From Staphylococcus ratti (GTDB taxonomy: Bacteria > Bacillota > Bacilli > Staphylococcales > Staphylococcaceae), in NCBI RefSeq assembly GCF_020883535.1, contig NZ_CP086654.1, forward strand, positions 992,001 to 1,056,000: 64,000 nt of DNA, read 5' to 3'. This document shows positions 1-10,403 of the stretch, piece after piece. Every line of letters begins with the position of its first letter. The stretch's first letter is position 1. The position numbers were made by a program, and so were the translations under genes. Under the pieces are notes generated by a model. The model was not told the origin of the DNA. It worked only from the letters and a program-made list of their open reading frames with translations, and made no database searches.

Positions 1-280
1 AGGGCAAATTTCCATTAGACCATCTTTCCATAGGATCTGGATATAAGTAGGTTACATAACCGACGATATGGTTGTTTTCACGTATAATATAAATTCTGCC
101 TTCGTCTAATGTACTAATTTCTTGGATGGCTTGAAATTGTTCCAAAGGGACACGGAATGCATTTAAGCCTTCATCAAATGTCATTGTTTCGAGTTGTTCT
201 TTTTCAACTGGCCCCTCTAGTATCAGTGTTTTATTGTCTATCGTTACAGCTTCTTTTTCATAAGTTTTAATATGTTTCAT
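1..280 (-). CDS. acuA: AcuA, GNAT acetyltransferase (partial, C-terminus outside window)
   Basis: About 93 N-terminal residues are visible, read leftward from an ATG at 278-280 that sits 7 bases after an AAAGGAG ribosome binding site. The fragment contains IVGYVTYLYPDPMERWS, closely matching the start of Bacillus AcuA. AcuA is a GNAT-fold lysine acetyltransferase that inactivates acetyl-CoA synthetase by acetylating its catalytic lysine. The gene is divergent from acsA, its known target, which supports the call. The acetyl-CoA-binding part of the domain lies beyond the window edge. A weak reverse-strand -10 box (TATACT) is at 313-318. The cre site at 402-415 could affect this gene too, but that is inference. 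Confidence 0.88.
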   Translation of the reverse strand, partial: MKHIKTYEKEAVTIDNKTLILEGPVEKEQLETMTFDEGLNAFRVPLEQFQAIQEISTLDEGRIYIIRENNHIVGYVTYLYPDPMERWSNGNLP

Positions 281-367
281 GAGCGGCTCCTTTCTACCAT
301 GCTATTAGTGTTAGTATAGCGAATTAAAAATTTATTTTCACGCATTATTCAGAATAAGTATAATTTT

Positions 368-396
368 TTGAAAATTGATTTTTGATAGGCTATAAT
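368..396 (+). promoter_or_regulatory. acsA promoter
   Basis: A -35 TTGAAA at 368-373 and a perfect -10 TATAAT at 391-396 are separated by the ideal 17 bases. Transcription should start near 402, inside the cre site and about 30 bases before the acsA start codon. Confidence 0.8.
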
Positions 397-401
397 TGTC
401 G

Positions 402-415
402 TGAAAGCGATTTCA
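402..415 (+). promoter_or_regulatory. cre site (CcpA operator) at the acsA start point
   Basis: TGAAAGCGATTTCA fits the cre consensus TGNAARCGNWWNCA at every position. It begins 5 bases after the -10 box, so bound CcpA would block initiation. CcpA repression of acetyl-CoA synthetase is established in Bacillus. Its operation here is inferred from the sequence. Confidence 0.85.
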
Positions 416-433
416 AACAAGGGGGTAATCAAC

Positions 434-2143
434 ATGAAAGTCGAAATTTATAAAGGGGAAGAAGGTAACTTCAATTTAAAAGACTATGAAAAAACATATA
501 AAGATTTTAAGTGGGAAGATGTAGAAAAAGCATTTTCTTGGCATGAGACAGGTAAAATTAATATGGCATATGAATGTATAGATCGCCACGTTGATGAAGG
601 TAAAGGCGATAAAATTGCTTTAAATTATAAAGATGACACTCGTAAAGAAAGTTATACTTTCAAAGAAATGCAACAAAAAAGCAATCAAGCGGCCAATGTT
701 TTAAAAGATAAGGCACATGTTGAAAAAGGTGACCGTGTCTTTATCTTTATGCCACGTACACCTGAATTGTATTTTGCATTTTTAGGGATTTTGAAAATTG
801 GGGCAATTGTAGGCCCTTTATTTGAAGCATTCATGGAAAAGGCGGTAAAAGATCGCTTAGAAAATAGTGATGCAAAAGTCGTGATTACTACGAACAGTTT
901 ATTATCGCGTATTCCTAAAGACGATTTACCAAACTTAGAAACGATTATTATCGTTGATGATCATGTAGAGGAAGGATACGTTGATTTTAACCAAGAATTA
1001 GCAAAAGCGAGCGATGATTTTGAAATTGAATGGTTAGATAAAGAAGATGGTTTGATATTGCATTACACTTCTGGGTCAACAGGGCAACCTAAAGGGGTAT
1101 TACATGTCCAAAAAGCAATGTTAGTTCATTACATATCAGGAAAATATGTGCTTGATTTACAAGATGATGATGTTTATTGGTGTACAGCAGATCCCGGTTG
1201 GGTTACAGGGACTTCTTATGGAATATTTGCTCCGTGGCTTAATGGTATAACTAACTGTATCGCTGGCGGTCGTTTTTCTCCTGAAGGTTGGTACAGTATG
1301 ATTGAAGACTTTAAAGTTACAATTTGGTATACTGCCCCAACTGCATTACGTATGCTTATGAGTGCAGGAGATGATTTAGTTGGAAAATATGATCTATCAT
1401 CTGTGAGAAGTATTTTATCAGTAGGTGAACCACTCAATCCAGAAGTTATTAAATGGGCTAAAAAGGTTTATGACAAACGTGTCTTAGATACTTGGTGGAT
1501 GACAGAAACGGGTGGTCATATGATTGTCAATTACCCAACAATAGACATTAAACTTGGTTCAATGGGGAAACCGTTACCTGGCGTAGAAGCGGCAATTATC
1601 GATAATGAAGGTAATCCACTACCGCCCAATCGTATGGGTAACCTCGCCATAAAAAAGGGTTGGCCGTCAATGATGTATAAAATTTGGAAGAATCCAGAAA
1701 AATACAAATCGTATTTTATTGGAGATTGGTACATCTCTGGTGATTCTGCTTATCAAGATGAAGATGGCTACTTCTGGTTCCAAGGCCGTGTAGATGATGT
1801 TATTATGACAGCCGGGGAACGGGTAGGTCCTTTTGAAGTAGAATCTAAATTGGTAGAGCATGAAGCTGTAGCTGAAGCGGGTGTCATCGGTAAACCGGAC
1901 CCTGTACGTGGAGAAATTATTAAAGCCTTTGTTGCATTAAGACAAGGGTATGAGCCTTCTGAGCAATTGAAGGAAGACATTCGAAAATTTGTGAAAGAAG
2001 GACTTGCCGCACATGCAGCCCCTCGTGAAATAGAATTTAAAGACAAATTACCAAAAACCCGTTCAGGTAAAATTATGCGTCGTGTGTTAAAAGCTTGGGA
2101 ACTTGATCTTCCTACAGGTGATTTAAGTACAATGGAAGACTAA
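434..2143 (+). CDS. acsA: acetyl-CoA synthetase
   Basis: AMP-forming acetate--CoA ligase, 569 residues from the ATG at 434, which follows AAGGGGGT. An in-frame GTG at 401 lies at the transcription start and inside the cre site, so it is not a credible start. The ANL-family adenylation core is clear: the P-loop-like YTSGSTGQPKG near residue 215, WWMTETGG, and the C-terminal PKTRSGKIMRR, whose lysine is the expected target of AcuA. The enzyme activates acetate to acetyl-CoA in the cytoplasm so that overflow acetate can be re-used after glucose runs out. It has its own promoter and a CcpA site, and no obvious strong terminator directly downstream. Confidence 0.96.
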   Translation: MKVEIYKGEEGNFNLKDYEKTYKDFKWEDVEKAFSWHETGKINMAYECIDRHVDEGKGDKIALNYKDDTRKESYTFKEMQQKSNQAANVLKDKAHVEKGDRVFIFMPRTPELYFAFLGILKIGAIVGPLFEAFMEKAVKDRLENSDAKVVITTNSLLSRIPKDDLPNLETIIIVDDHVEEGYVDFNQELAKASDDFEIEWLDKEDGLILHYTSGSTGQPKGVLHVQKAMLVHYISGKYVLDLQDDDVYWCTADPGWVTGTSYGIFAPWLNGITNCIAGGRFSPEGWYSMIEDFKVTIWYTAPTALRMLMSAGDDLVGKYDLSSVRSILSVGEPLNPEVIKWAKKVYDKRVLDTWWMTETGGHMIVNYPTIDIKLGSMGKPLPGVEAAIIDNEGNPLPPNRMGNLAIKKGWPSMMYKIWKNPEKYKSYFIGDWYISGDSAYQDEDGYFWFQGRVDDVIMTAGERVGPFEVESKLVEHEAVAEAGVIGKPDPVRGEIIKAFVALRQGYEPSEQLKEDIRKFVKEGLAAHAAPREIEFKDKLPKTRSGKIMRRVLKAWELDLPTGDLSTMED

Positions 2144-2667
2144 TGCGCGCATTTTTATAATAGACAATAATATGTAATGACATTTTAAACACATACTCCT
2201 AAGTAGTGGAATATGGCTACGATTATGCATCAAGTCATTTTATAATATTGGTTTAAAAATAATGACACGTTTCAAAGATGCGTTTCAAGAGATTGAGATG
2301 AAAGCGATTTGATTTGAGTAGAGGGCGAATGATAAGCAAAATATGCATATTTTGCTTATCATGAACCTTTCTACCAAATCCTTGCTTTTTAGGATATCGA
2401 TTACTGGATTCCTAGAGCATATCGTCATTTTGTCTCAATCTCTGTTTTTGTTGATCGATATTAAGTTTAACAATGGATTGTGCTTCTATAATGAAAGGTG
2501 TAATGGCATTGCTTTTTGAGTGAGCGTTACGGCTTTTATAACTACTTATATTCGACATTAAAGAAAGAGTTCGTTATTATTAAAATTGGAAATAGTTTTT
2601 TATAATTGTTTGTATACGTCTACATACGTATGAATGTTAATGAAAATCATTTAAGGGGCTGAATATA
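2144..2667. other. acsA-fhs intergenic region with inverted-repeat element
   Basis: This 524-base gap has no supportable gene. It holds the inverted-repeat element at 2288-2443. A TATAAT at 2601-2606 could be the fhs -10 box, but I see no good -35. A palindromic patch CATACGTATG lies at about 2623-2632, between that box and the start codon, and may be an operator. I see no THF-riboswitch-like structure. Confidence 0.5.
2288..2443. repeat. intergenic inverted-repeat element with central 30-base palindrome
   Basis: The ends are a perfect 11-base inverted repeat, AGAGATTGAGA at 2288-2298 and its complement at 2433-2443. Off-centre inside lies a perfect 30-base palindrome at 2331-2360 (half-site GATAAGCAAAATATG). 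A shorter, diverged relative with the same kind of ends lies at 26912-26992. Staphylococcal genomes carry many intergenic repeats ending in a gag.ttgaga/gaggctggga motif. Assigning this one to a named family is not possible here. Confidence 0.6.
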
Positions 2668-4335
2668 GTGAGTCATTTATCAGATTTAGAAATTGCAAAT
2701 CAATCGACATTAAAACCAATTGGTGAGATTGCTCAAAAAGCTGGCATTTCGGAAGAGGCACTTGAGCAATACGGACATTATAAAGCTAAAATTGACATTT
2801 CTAAAGTGAACACACAAGGCGAAAAAGGTAAGGTTGTTCTTGTTACAGCAATGAGTCCTACACCTGCTGGAGAAGGTAAATCAACGGTAACTGTAGGTCT
2901 TGCTGATGCATTTAATAAAATCAATCAAAACGTTATGGTCGCATTACGTGAACCTGCGTTAGGACCTACATTTGGTATTAAAGGTGGCGCAACAGGCGGT
3001 GGTTACGCTCAAGTTTTACCAATGGAAGATATCAATCTTCACTTCAATGGAGATTTTCACGCGATTACAACAGCCAACAATGCTTTATCAGCATTTATCG
3101 ATAACCACATTCATCAAGGTAATGAACTAGGCATCGATCAACGTCGTATTGAGTGGAAACGTGTTTTAGATATGAATGATCGTGCGTTGCGTCAAGTTGT
3201 CGTAGGTCTTGGTGGTCCGACACAAGGCGTTCCTCGTGAGGATGGTTTTAATATTACAGTAGCTTCTGAAATTATGGCAATTTTATGCTTAAGTACTGGT
3301 ATTACAGACTTAAAACAAAATATTGCTAATATTACAATCGGTTATACACGTGATCGTAAACCTGTTACAGTTAAAGACTTAAAGGTTGAAGGCGCATTAG
3401 CGATGATTCTTAAAGATGCGATTAAACCGAACCTTGTACAAACAATTGAAGGTACACCAGCACTCGTTCATGGTGGTCCGTTCGCCAATATTGCACATGG
3501 TTGTAATTCAATCATTGCAACTGAAACTGCGCGTGATTTAGCTGATGTTGTTGTAACTGAAGCGGGCTTCGGCTCTGATTTAGGTGCTGAAAAATTCATT
3601 AACATTAAATCTCGCAAAGCTAATTTTGAACCAGATGCAGTTGTATTAGTTGCCACAATCCGCGCGCTTAAAATGCATGGTGGTGTCGCAAAAGATAATT
3701 TAAAAGAAGAGAACGTTGACGCATTAAAATCAGGTATTCAAAACTTAGAACGTCACGTTAAAAATATTAGAAAATTTGGCGTAGAACCTGTTATTGCACT
3801 TAATGCATTTATTCATGATACGGATGCGGAAACACAATTCGTACAAGATTGGGCAGCCAAAAATAATGTGCGACTTTCATTGACGGAAGTATGGGAAAAA
3901 GGTGGCGAAGGTGGCGTTGACTTAGCGAAAAAAGTGCTCGAAGTCATCGAACAGCCTAATGAATTTAAACGTTTATATGATTTAGAATTACCATTAGAAG
4001 AAAAAATTGAAAAAATTGTTAAAGAAATCTATGGCGGTTCTAAAGTCACATTCTCAAGCAAAGCGCAAAAGCAACTTAAACAATTTAAAGAAAACGGTTG
4101 GGACAACTACCCAGTATGTATGGCTAAAACACAATATTCCTTTACAGATGATGCCACACAACTCGGTGCACCAGAAAACTTTGAAATCACAATTCGTGAA
4201 TTAGAGGCTAAGACAGGTGCAGGATTTATCGTAGCGTTGACAGGTGCGATTATGACAATGCCAGGTCTACCTAAAAAGCCTGCAGCATTGAATATGGATG
4301 TCACTCCGGATGGCCATGCAATTGGTTTATTCTAA
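2668..4335 (+). CDS. fhs: formate--tetrahydrofolate ligase
   Basis: 555 residues, the usual length for the family, from a GTG at 2668 preceded by AAGGGG. It condenses formate with tetrahydrofolate using ATP, giving 10-formyl-THF for purine and fMet-tRNA synthesis. The ATP-binding loop TPAGEGKST (about residues 65-75) and the glycine-rich block [14 protein letters not shown] are diagnostic. The gene stands alone, ends in a bidirectional terminator shared with the convergent glycosyltransferase gene, and lies just downstream of acsA as in other staphylococci. Confidence 0.97.
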   Translation: MSHLSDLEIANQSTLKPIGEIAQKAGISEEALEQYGHYKAKIDISKVNTQGEKGKVVLVTAMSPTPAGEGKSTVTVGLADAFNKINQNVMVALREPALGPTFGIKGGATGGGYAQVLPMEDINLHFNGDFHAITTANNALSAFIDNHIHQGNELGIDQRRIEWKRVLDMNDRALRQVVVGLGGPTQGVPREDGFNITVASEIMAILCLSTGITDLKQNIANITIGYTRDRKPVTVKDLKVEGALAMILKDAIKPNLVQTIEGTPALVHGGPFANIAHGCNSIIATETARDLADVVVTEAGFGSDLGAEKFINIKSRKANFEPDAVVLVATIRALKMHGGVAKDNLKEENVDALKSGIQNLERHVKNIRKFGVEPVIALNAFIHDTDAETQFVQDWAAKNNVRLSLTEVWEKGGEGGVDLAKKVLEVIEQPNEFKRLYDLELPLEEKIEKIVKEIYGGSKVTFSSKAQKQLKQFKENGWDNYPVCMAKTQYSFTDDATQLGAPENFEITIRELEAKTGAGFIVALTGAIMTMPGLPKKPAALNMDVTPDGHAIGLF

Positions 4336-4353
4336 GTAATATAAAATGATATT

Positions 4354-4403
4354 AAAAAAGCCCTTCAAAGTAGAGGTTACGTATACTTTGGAGGGCTTTT
4401 TTA
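4354..4403. terminator. bidirectional terminator between fhs and the GT51 gene
   Basis: The hairpin has arms AAAAAAGCCCTTCAAAGTA and its near-perfect complement, A-rich on the left and T-rich on the right, so it can stop transcription from both convergent genes. It abuts the stop codon of the reverse-strand gene. Confidence 0.9.
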
Positions 4404-5282
4404 TATGAATTTTTCAGAAATCGGATATTTTAATGCAACGCGATATTCATTTTTAGTGATGACTTTCTCGATATACATCCGTTTTAAAACATATCTTTGA
4501 CGTTGAATCGAAGGGGCAATCGCTTTGGCGTTTTTGATGTCACCGTCTTTTGTATAAGGCGTATAGTAATAAGGACTTTGTACAATTCCAGCAAGGTAAG
4601 CGGATTCTGCTAAATTTAACGTTTTAGGAGGCTTACCAAAAACACCATAAGAGGCTGAGGTGATGCCGGTAATATGTTGGCCATAAGTATCTCGTCCAAA
4701 AGAAATGCGATTAATATAAGTATAAATGATTTCATCTTTAGTCATTAAGTTTTCCAAGCGCATCGCGTACATAATTTCCTTGGCTTTACGATCATACGTT
4801 TTTTGATTCGTTAACATTTGATTTTTAACGAGTTGTTGCGTTATTGTACTACCGCCCGTAGGATTGTCTCGATTAAAAATGTCTTGATACATTGCCCGAA
4901 AAATGGCTTTTGGTAAGACGCCATGGTGTGTGTAAAACTGTGCGTCTTCACTCGAAACAATGGCTTTTGTAACATATGGAGACACCTCAGCAGGTCCAGC
5001 TATGAGTAAAGGTGTTTGCGCATTATAAAGTTCGATTAAATTCACATTACGTGTTTGTAATTGTGGCATTTCTGGAAGATGCGTGACTTCTCTTACGAGC
5101 GCATCATCATTGATTTCATTTGCATCTGATACAATACTCGCAAAATAGCCTAGTGCAATGCCGGATACTAAGATAAAGAACCAAATCGATAGGATGATGA
5201 TAATCATAAAAAGACGTTTGATGTTTTTAAAATAATCATCATATACTTTAAGAAATTGAGTTAATCGATGACTGTCATCCAA
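4401..5282 (-). CDS. monofunctional peptidoglycan glycosyltransferase (GT51)
   Basis: About 293 residues: one N-terminal membrane segment (roughly residues 25-47), then a GT51 domain with no transpeptidase domain. GT51 motifs are EDAQFYTHHG (first catalytic Glu), GGSTITQQLVKN and NRISFGRDTYG. It should polymerise lipid II into glycan strands on the outer face of the membrane. The position between fhs and tyrS matches the staphylococcal SgtA-type protein, but I leave the symbol open. An in-frame GTG at 5294 lies inside the AAGGAGGTG ribosome binding site, so the TTG at 5282, about 11 bases after AGGAGG, is the better start. The Glu usual in the downstream ILExYLN motif is Tyr here (IIYTYIN). 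Confidence 0.85.
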   Translation of the reverse strand: MDDSHRLTQFLKVYDDYFKNIKRLFMIIIILSIWFFILVSGIALGYFASIVSDANEINDDALVREVTHLPEMPQLQTRNVNLIELYNAQTPLLIAGPAEVSPYVTKAIVSSEDAQFYTHHGVLPKAIFRAMYQDIFNRDNPTGGSTITQQLVKNQMLTNQKTYDRKAKEIMYAMRLENLMTKDEIIYTYINRISFGRDTYGQHITGITSASYGVFGKPPKTLNLAESAYLAGIVQSPYYYTPYTKDGDIKNAKAIAPSIQRQRYVLKRMYIEKVITKNEYRVALKYPISEKFI

Positions 5283-5364
5283 AACGACGATCACCTCCTT
5301 TTTAACAATTATAGTATAGCATAATTTGATTTTAGGCGTTTCTTTAATTTAATACTACATTTCA

Positions 5365-5393
5365 TTGACTTTTCAATAGTGGCATTTTATAAT
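5365..5393 (+). promoter_or_regulatory. tyrS promoter
   Basis: TTGACT at 5365-5370 and TATAAT at 5388-5393 with a 17-base spacer. The predicted start near 5400 leaves a leader of about 230 bases, the length expected for a T-box. Confidence 0.85.
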
Positions 5394-5399
5394 ATAAGT

Positions 5400-5613
5400 C
5401 ATTATCAATAGGATTTGAAATTGAGGACAAGTAACTTTACGTTTGTTTTTCAGAGAGTCAGTGGAAGGTGAGAACTGACATACAAATTAAAGCGAATACA
5501 CCTCTTATAATGATTTCAACGTTTTGACAATGTGCGTAACATTGTAAGAGTTTCCAAGTATGGTGGTAACGTGCGATAGCGCCCTTACATTTTTAGTAAG
5601 TGGTGTTTTTTTA
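5400..5613 (+). ncRNA. T-box leader of tyrS (tyrosine specifier)
   Basis: A T-box antitermination leader that senses uncharged tRNA-Tyr. The T-box sequence TGGTGGTAACGTGCG is at 5561-5575. A Stem I helix forms between GTCAGT (about 5457) and ACTGAC (about 5474), and a TAC tyrosine specifier follows at 5497-5499 in the context GCGAA-TAC-ACC. The intrinsic terminator arm pair GCGCCCTTAC / GTAAGTGGTG followed by seven Ts ends at about 5611. When tRNA-Tyr is charged the terminator forms and tyrS is off. Confidence 0.88.
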
Positions 5614-5620
5614 TTTTTAA

Positions 5621-6895
<1,275 letters not shown>

Positions 6896-6899
6896 TATA

Positions 6900-6936
6900 A
6901 AATCCCTCTACTTATGGGTTTGTAGAGGGATTTTTT
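6900..6936. terminator. bidirectional terminator between tyrS and htrA
   Basis: A hairpin with arms AAATCCCTCTA and TAGAGGGATTT flanked by A-rich and T-rich tracts, between convergent genes. Confidence 0.9.
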
Positions 6937-6942
6937 CATATT

Positions 6943-8166
6943 TTACTTTGCTGAATCTAAAGTGACTTTAATTTGTGTAGATTTACCGTCTCGATTTACA
7001 GTAAATGTTACTTTATCACCTGGTTTTTTATCTTTATAGAGGTAACTACGTAAATCAGAATCACTATCAATTTTATGTCCATCAATCTCAGTGATAATAT
7101 CGCCACGTTTTAAATCAATTCCGCGTCGAGGAACATTGGCGACGTAAACACCTGAATCTGTATTGACATGACGTTTATAGCTATCAGGAATATCCGTCAC
7201 ATTAATCATTTCAATACCAATAGAAGGGCGTTTCACTTCTCCATGATTTACCAGTTGATCAATAACGAGTTTCACTTCGTTACTTGGGATAGCAAAGCCG
7301 ATGCCTTCAACTTGTGGTGCTGCAATTTTTAATGTATTAATACCTATCAGATTTCCGTTTATATCGACGAGCGCACCACCTGAATTTCCAGGATTAATGG
7401 CAGCATCTGTCTGGATAACATTGACTTTGTTTGGTCCTGCTGAAGTATCTGTTTCGATCGTACGTTCATTTGCAGAAATAATCCCTGAAGTTACTGTGTT
7501 TGCAAACTCTAATCCTAGAGGGTTACCCATTGCAAAAACGCTGTCTCCAGTTTTAACTTTGCTTGAATTTGCAAAAGACATCGTCTTTATATCATCACGG
7601 TCTTTAATTTTTAAAACAGCTAAGTCAGTTAAAGGATCATTACCTACTAATTCAGCAGAAACTTGTTGAGAATTGTGAAGTTGTATTTTGACTGATGATG
7701 CCCCTTCAATGACATGATTGTTCGTAACGATGTAGGCGTTCTTACCATCTTTTTGATAAATGACACCTGAACCTATACCAGATGGTTTAGACTTAGCTGA
7801 CTTACCGCGAAGTAAATCGTCTAAATTTTGAACTTTTTGTTCGTTAATGACACCTACGATTGCAGGCGCTTTATCATTAATCATTTGATTCACTGTTTTA
7901 TATTTTTCACTTTTGCCATCGAGTGTATTGCCACCTGGCTTTTGCGAAGCTTCATTCACTTGTGAGCCGGGTTTCGTTGAGAATGGGGAAGAAAAATTAG
8001 AAAACAGACTAGTTAAACCAAATGCAATGAGACCACCTATTAATCCCGCTGCTAGCGCTATAAGTATCGTTTTGAACCAAGGAAATTTTCGTTTCGATCG
8101 ATAAGGCTCCGCGGATTGATGTGGATTTGATTGATGTGAAGGATTATAATTGTGTTCTTCTTTCAT
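6943..8166 (-). CDS. htrA: HtrA/DegP-type membrane serine protease with PDZ domain
   Basis: 407 residues. A cytoplasmic hydrophilic N-terminus is followed by one membrane segment (about 33-55), a low-complexity linker, a trypsin-like domain and a C-terminal PDZ domain (about 310-400). The catalytic triad is visible: His151 in TNNHVIEG, Asp181 in PLTDLAVLK and Ser262 in NPGNSGGAL. HtrA proteases degrade or refold damaged exported proteins on the outer side of the membrane. Its place downstream of tyrS matches the shorter of the two staphylococcal HtrA proteins. It has its own AAAGGAGG binding site and is monocistronic. Confidence 0.93.
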   Translation of the reverse strand: MKEEHNYNPSHQSNPHQSAEPYRSKRKFPWFKTILIALAAGLIGGLIAFGLTSLFSNFSSPFSTKPGSQVNEASQKPGGNTLDGKSEKYKTVNQMINDKAPAIVGVINEQKVQNLDDLLRGKSAKSKPSGIGSGVIYQKDGKNAYIVTNNHVIEGASSVKIQLHNSQQVSAELVGNDPLTDLAVLKIKDRDDIKTMSFANSSKVKTGDSVFAMGNPLGLEFANTVTSGIISANERTIETDTSAGPNKVNVIQTDAAINPGNSGGALVDINGNLIGINTLKIAAPQVEGIGFAIPSNEVKLVIDQLVNHGEVKRPSIGIEMINVTDIPDSYKRHVNTDSGVYVANVPRRGIDLKRGDIITEIDGHKIDSDSDLRSYLYKDKKPGDKVTFTVNRDGKSTQIKVTLDSAK

Positions 8167-8319
8167 AAAATGCCTCCTTTATAACTATTATCCTATTTAA
8201 TCAATGCTTTGACTAGTCTGGTGCTCTACGTCTTTAGTCGTATTTTAAATGTGGTTGTTGAAATGTCTCGTAAGTGATAGAATTTAAAGGGTTAAAAGAT
8301 GTAAAAAGTGGGTGTCAAA

Positions 8320-8937
8320 ATGTTATATAAAGTAATCGCAAAAGTATTAGATACTATTATTGTTAAACGACTTAAAAATTTAGAAGTTATAGGTAAGGAA
8401 CAAAAGCCAGAAACCAATCGCTACGTTGTGACATGTAATCATGAAAGTTACAATGAAATTATTTTATTAGGTTTAGCATTGTTTCCTAATGAAATCCATT
8501 TCATGGCAAAACAAGAATTATTTAAAAAGAAATGGTTGCATAAATTTTTTACAGCACTAAATGCGTTTCCAGTTAATAGAGAAAATCCAGGACCAAGCAC
8601 ATTAAAAATACCTGTAAAGATTTTAAATCAAAACAAAACAGTAGGTATTTTCCCATCCGGTCAACGTACAGCTGTTGAAGTACCTTTAAAAAGAGGTGCA
8701 GCGACAATTGCGATGCTAGGGAAGGCGCCAATTTTACCTGCTGCCTATGTTGGTCCAACTAAAATTTTGCATTTGTTTACTAAAAAAGCGTACATTAAAT
8801 TTGGTGAGCCGATTGATACGACAGCACTTCCAAAAGATTTAAAACGACAAGAGAAAGTAGATTATATTACAAATTTAATTTCCGAACGTACACGCGAATT
8901 ACAAAAAGAATTAAATGATTATGTAAAACAAAAATAA
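8320..8937 (+). CDS. PlsC-like 1-acyl-sn-glycerol-3-phosphate acyltransferase family protein
   Basis: 205 residues from the ATG at 8320. The upstream in-frame GTG at 8308 has no well placed ribosome binding site. The acyltransferase motifs are recognisable: NHESYNE (motif I, H-x4-E instead of the usual H-x4-D), NAFPVNRE (motif II), FPSGQRT (motif III, usually FPEGTRS) and the later PAAYVGP. Such enzymes acylate lysophosphatidic acid or other lysolipids at the membrane. The motif changes suggest a paralogue rather than the main PlsC, so the exact substrate is uncertain. It is followed by a separately promoted HAD gene. Confidence 0.8.
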   Translation: MLYKVIAKVLDTIIVKRLKNLEVIGKEQKPETNRYVVTCNHESYNEIILLGLALFPNEIHFMAKQELFKKKWLHKFFTALNAFPVNRENPGPSTLKIPVKILNQNKTVGIFPSGQRTAVEVPLKRGAATIAMLGKAPILPAAYVGPTKILHLFTKKAYIKFGEPIDTTALPKDLKRQEKVDYITNLISERTRELQKELNDYVKQK

Positions 8938-9068
8938 ATACGTTTTACGCGTTGCTAGAGGCAAGGTATTGAAAATGAAGGTTAAATGTTTCAGATATTC
9001 ATTTCTACTTTGCCTCATATTTATGTTATAGTGGTTTTGTCTGAAAATTCTGTTTATGGGGGTATCTG

Positions 9069-10193
9069 ATGCAAAAAGTAATATTATTTGATGTAGATGG
9101 CGTCTTTTTAGACGAGGGAAGATGTTTTGATGTCGCTGCTTTAACCGTGTATGAAATATTGCGCGATAAAACGTATTTAAATTTAGGCTCAAAAGTGGAT
9201 TTATCTAATTTAACAGATTCTCAAATCCAATCGATTCGACATGAAATTTTTGAAAATGATATGATTTTAAATCAACTGAAATCATTAGGAATAAATTCAA
9301 ATTGGGACATGTTATTCGTTGTCTTTTCAGTTCATTTCATCCATTTATTAAAACAACTTTCAGAATCTGAAAGAACAATTTTTTTACAATCTCGCTCAAT
9401 CTCTCAAAAACAACTACAAGAAATAGGCCGAAAACTTACGCATAACACGTTAGACTATGCAGCACCTTTAGATTTTTTAGCATCATGTTCCGAAGGGAAA
9501 GAAGTACTTTATGAAGAATTAAAACATTACGCAAAAGCACAATTAAATACCGAGGCGTGTTCACTTTTTGATATTCAAAGCCCATTATGGCAGTTTACTC
9601 AATCTATTTATCAAGAATGGTATTTAGGTCGAAATTTATTTGAAGACGTGGAAGGACAAGTTGCCAAATCAGATTATAAACAAGGATATATTTATGATGA
9701 AAAAGTGCTGGTCCCAGTAGAAGAAGCGCAATCTTTATTAAAAGCATTAAAAGAAAAAGGTTACAAAATTGCAATTGCAACAGGACGTACAAGAACGGAA
9801 ACTTTAATTCCATTTGAAGCGCTAGGTTTATTACAATTTTTTGAAGACGAACATATTGTTACGGCAAGTGAAGTGATAGAAGCGGAAACCCGTTATCCAA
9901 ATTTAAAACCACTCGGAAAGCCTAATCCATTTAGCTATATTGCGGCATTGAATGGCAATGAAAAGAAGGACTACTTTGATTATACAACAACACAAGTTAA
10001 TCGTGTTCAACCGCAGAACGTTACGATTGTAGGTGATTCACTCGCTGACTTGCTTTGTGCTCAAAAAATAAACGCCTATTTTATTGGAACATTAACAGGC
10101 TTAAAAGGAGAAGGGGCACAACAAGAATTAGAACATTATCATGCTGATAAAATCGTGAATAATGTTTTAGATATTCGTTCAATATTTTTATAA
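9069..10193 (+). CDS. HAD-family hydrolase, large, function unknown
   Basis: 374 residues, longer than a simple phosphatase. The HAD nucleophile motif is FDVDGVF at the N-terminus (Asp8, Asp10), motif II/III lies in IAIATGRTRTET, and motif IV is VGDSLADLL near residue 320. The cap is a long helical insertion of about 200 residues between the first and second motifs. A Mg-dependent phosphatase activity is likely, but the substrate is not predictable. An extended -10 box (TGTTATAGT) ends at 9032 just upstream. The gene ends in a strong terminator shared with convergent serA. Confidence 0.8.
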   Translation: MQKVILFDVDGVFLDEGRCFDVAALTVYEILRDKTYLNLGSKVDLSNLTDSQIQSIRHEIFENDMILNQLKSLGINSNWDMLFVVFSVHFIHLLKQLSESERTIFLQSRSISQKQLQEIGRKLTHNTLDYAAPLDFLASCSEGKEVLYEELKHYAKAQLNTEACSLFDIQSPLWQFTQSIYQEWYLGRNLFEDVEGQVAKSDYKQGYIYDEKVLVPVEEAQSLLKALKEKGYKIAIATGRTRTETLIPFEALGLLQFFEDEHIVTASEVIEAETRYPNLKPLGKPNPFSYIAALNGNEKKDYFDYTTTQVNRVQPQNVTIVGDSLADLLCAQKINAYFIGTLTGLKGEGAQQELEHYHADKIVNNVLDIRSIFL

Positions 10194-10326
10194 TACAAAT
10201 GAAAATCAAGCGTACGTATTTGCTTTCCTTGTCCCCCACAAGGTGAACAACGATTGAAAAGAGCTAATAAGCGAAATTTTAGTCTAGCCATCTACTGTAG
10301 CTTTTTAACAGCAATCTTCTTATTAG

Positions 10327-10363
10327 ATGTGGGACGACGAAATCTATTTGATTTCGTCGTCCC
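10327..10363. terminator. strong bidirectional terminator (HAD gene / serA)
   Basis: Perfect 16-base arms, GTGGGACGACGAAATC and its complement, enclose a 5-base loop between convergent genes. The gtgggacgac motif is a frequent staphylococcal intergenic hairpin type. Confidence 0.85.
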
Positions 10364-10403
10364 ACTACTCGTTATAAAAATATAGGATCATCAGCTCCCT
10401 TTA

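Noticed and set aside
2299..2312. TGAAAGCGATTTGA, one mismatch from cre, similar to the acsA site
   Set aside because: It lies inside the repeat element, far from any promoter (over 350 bases before fhs), and the mismatch breaks the conserved CA end.
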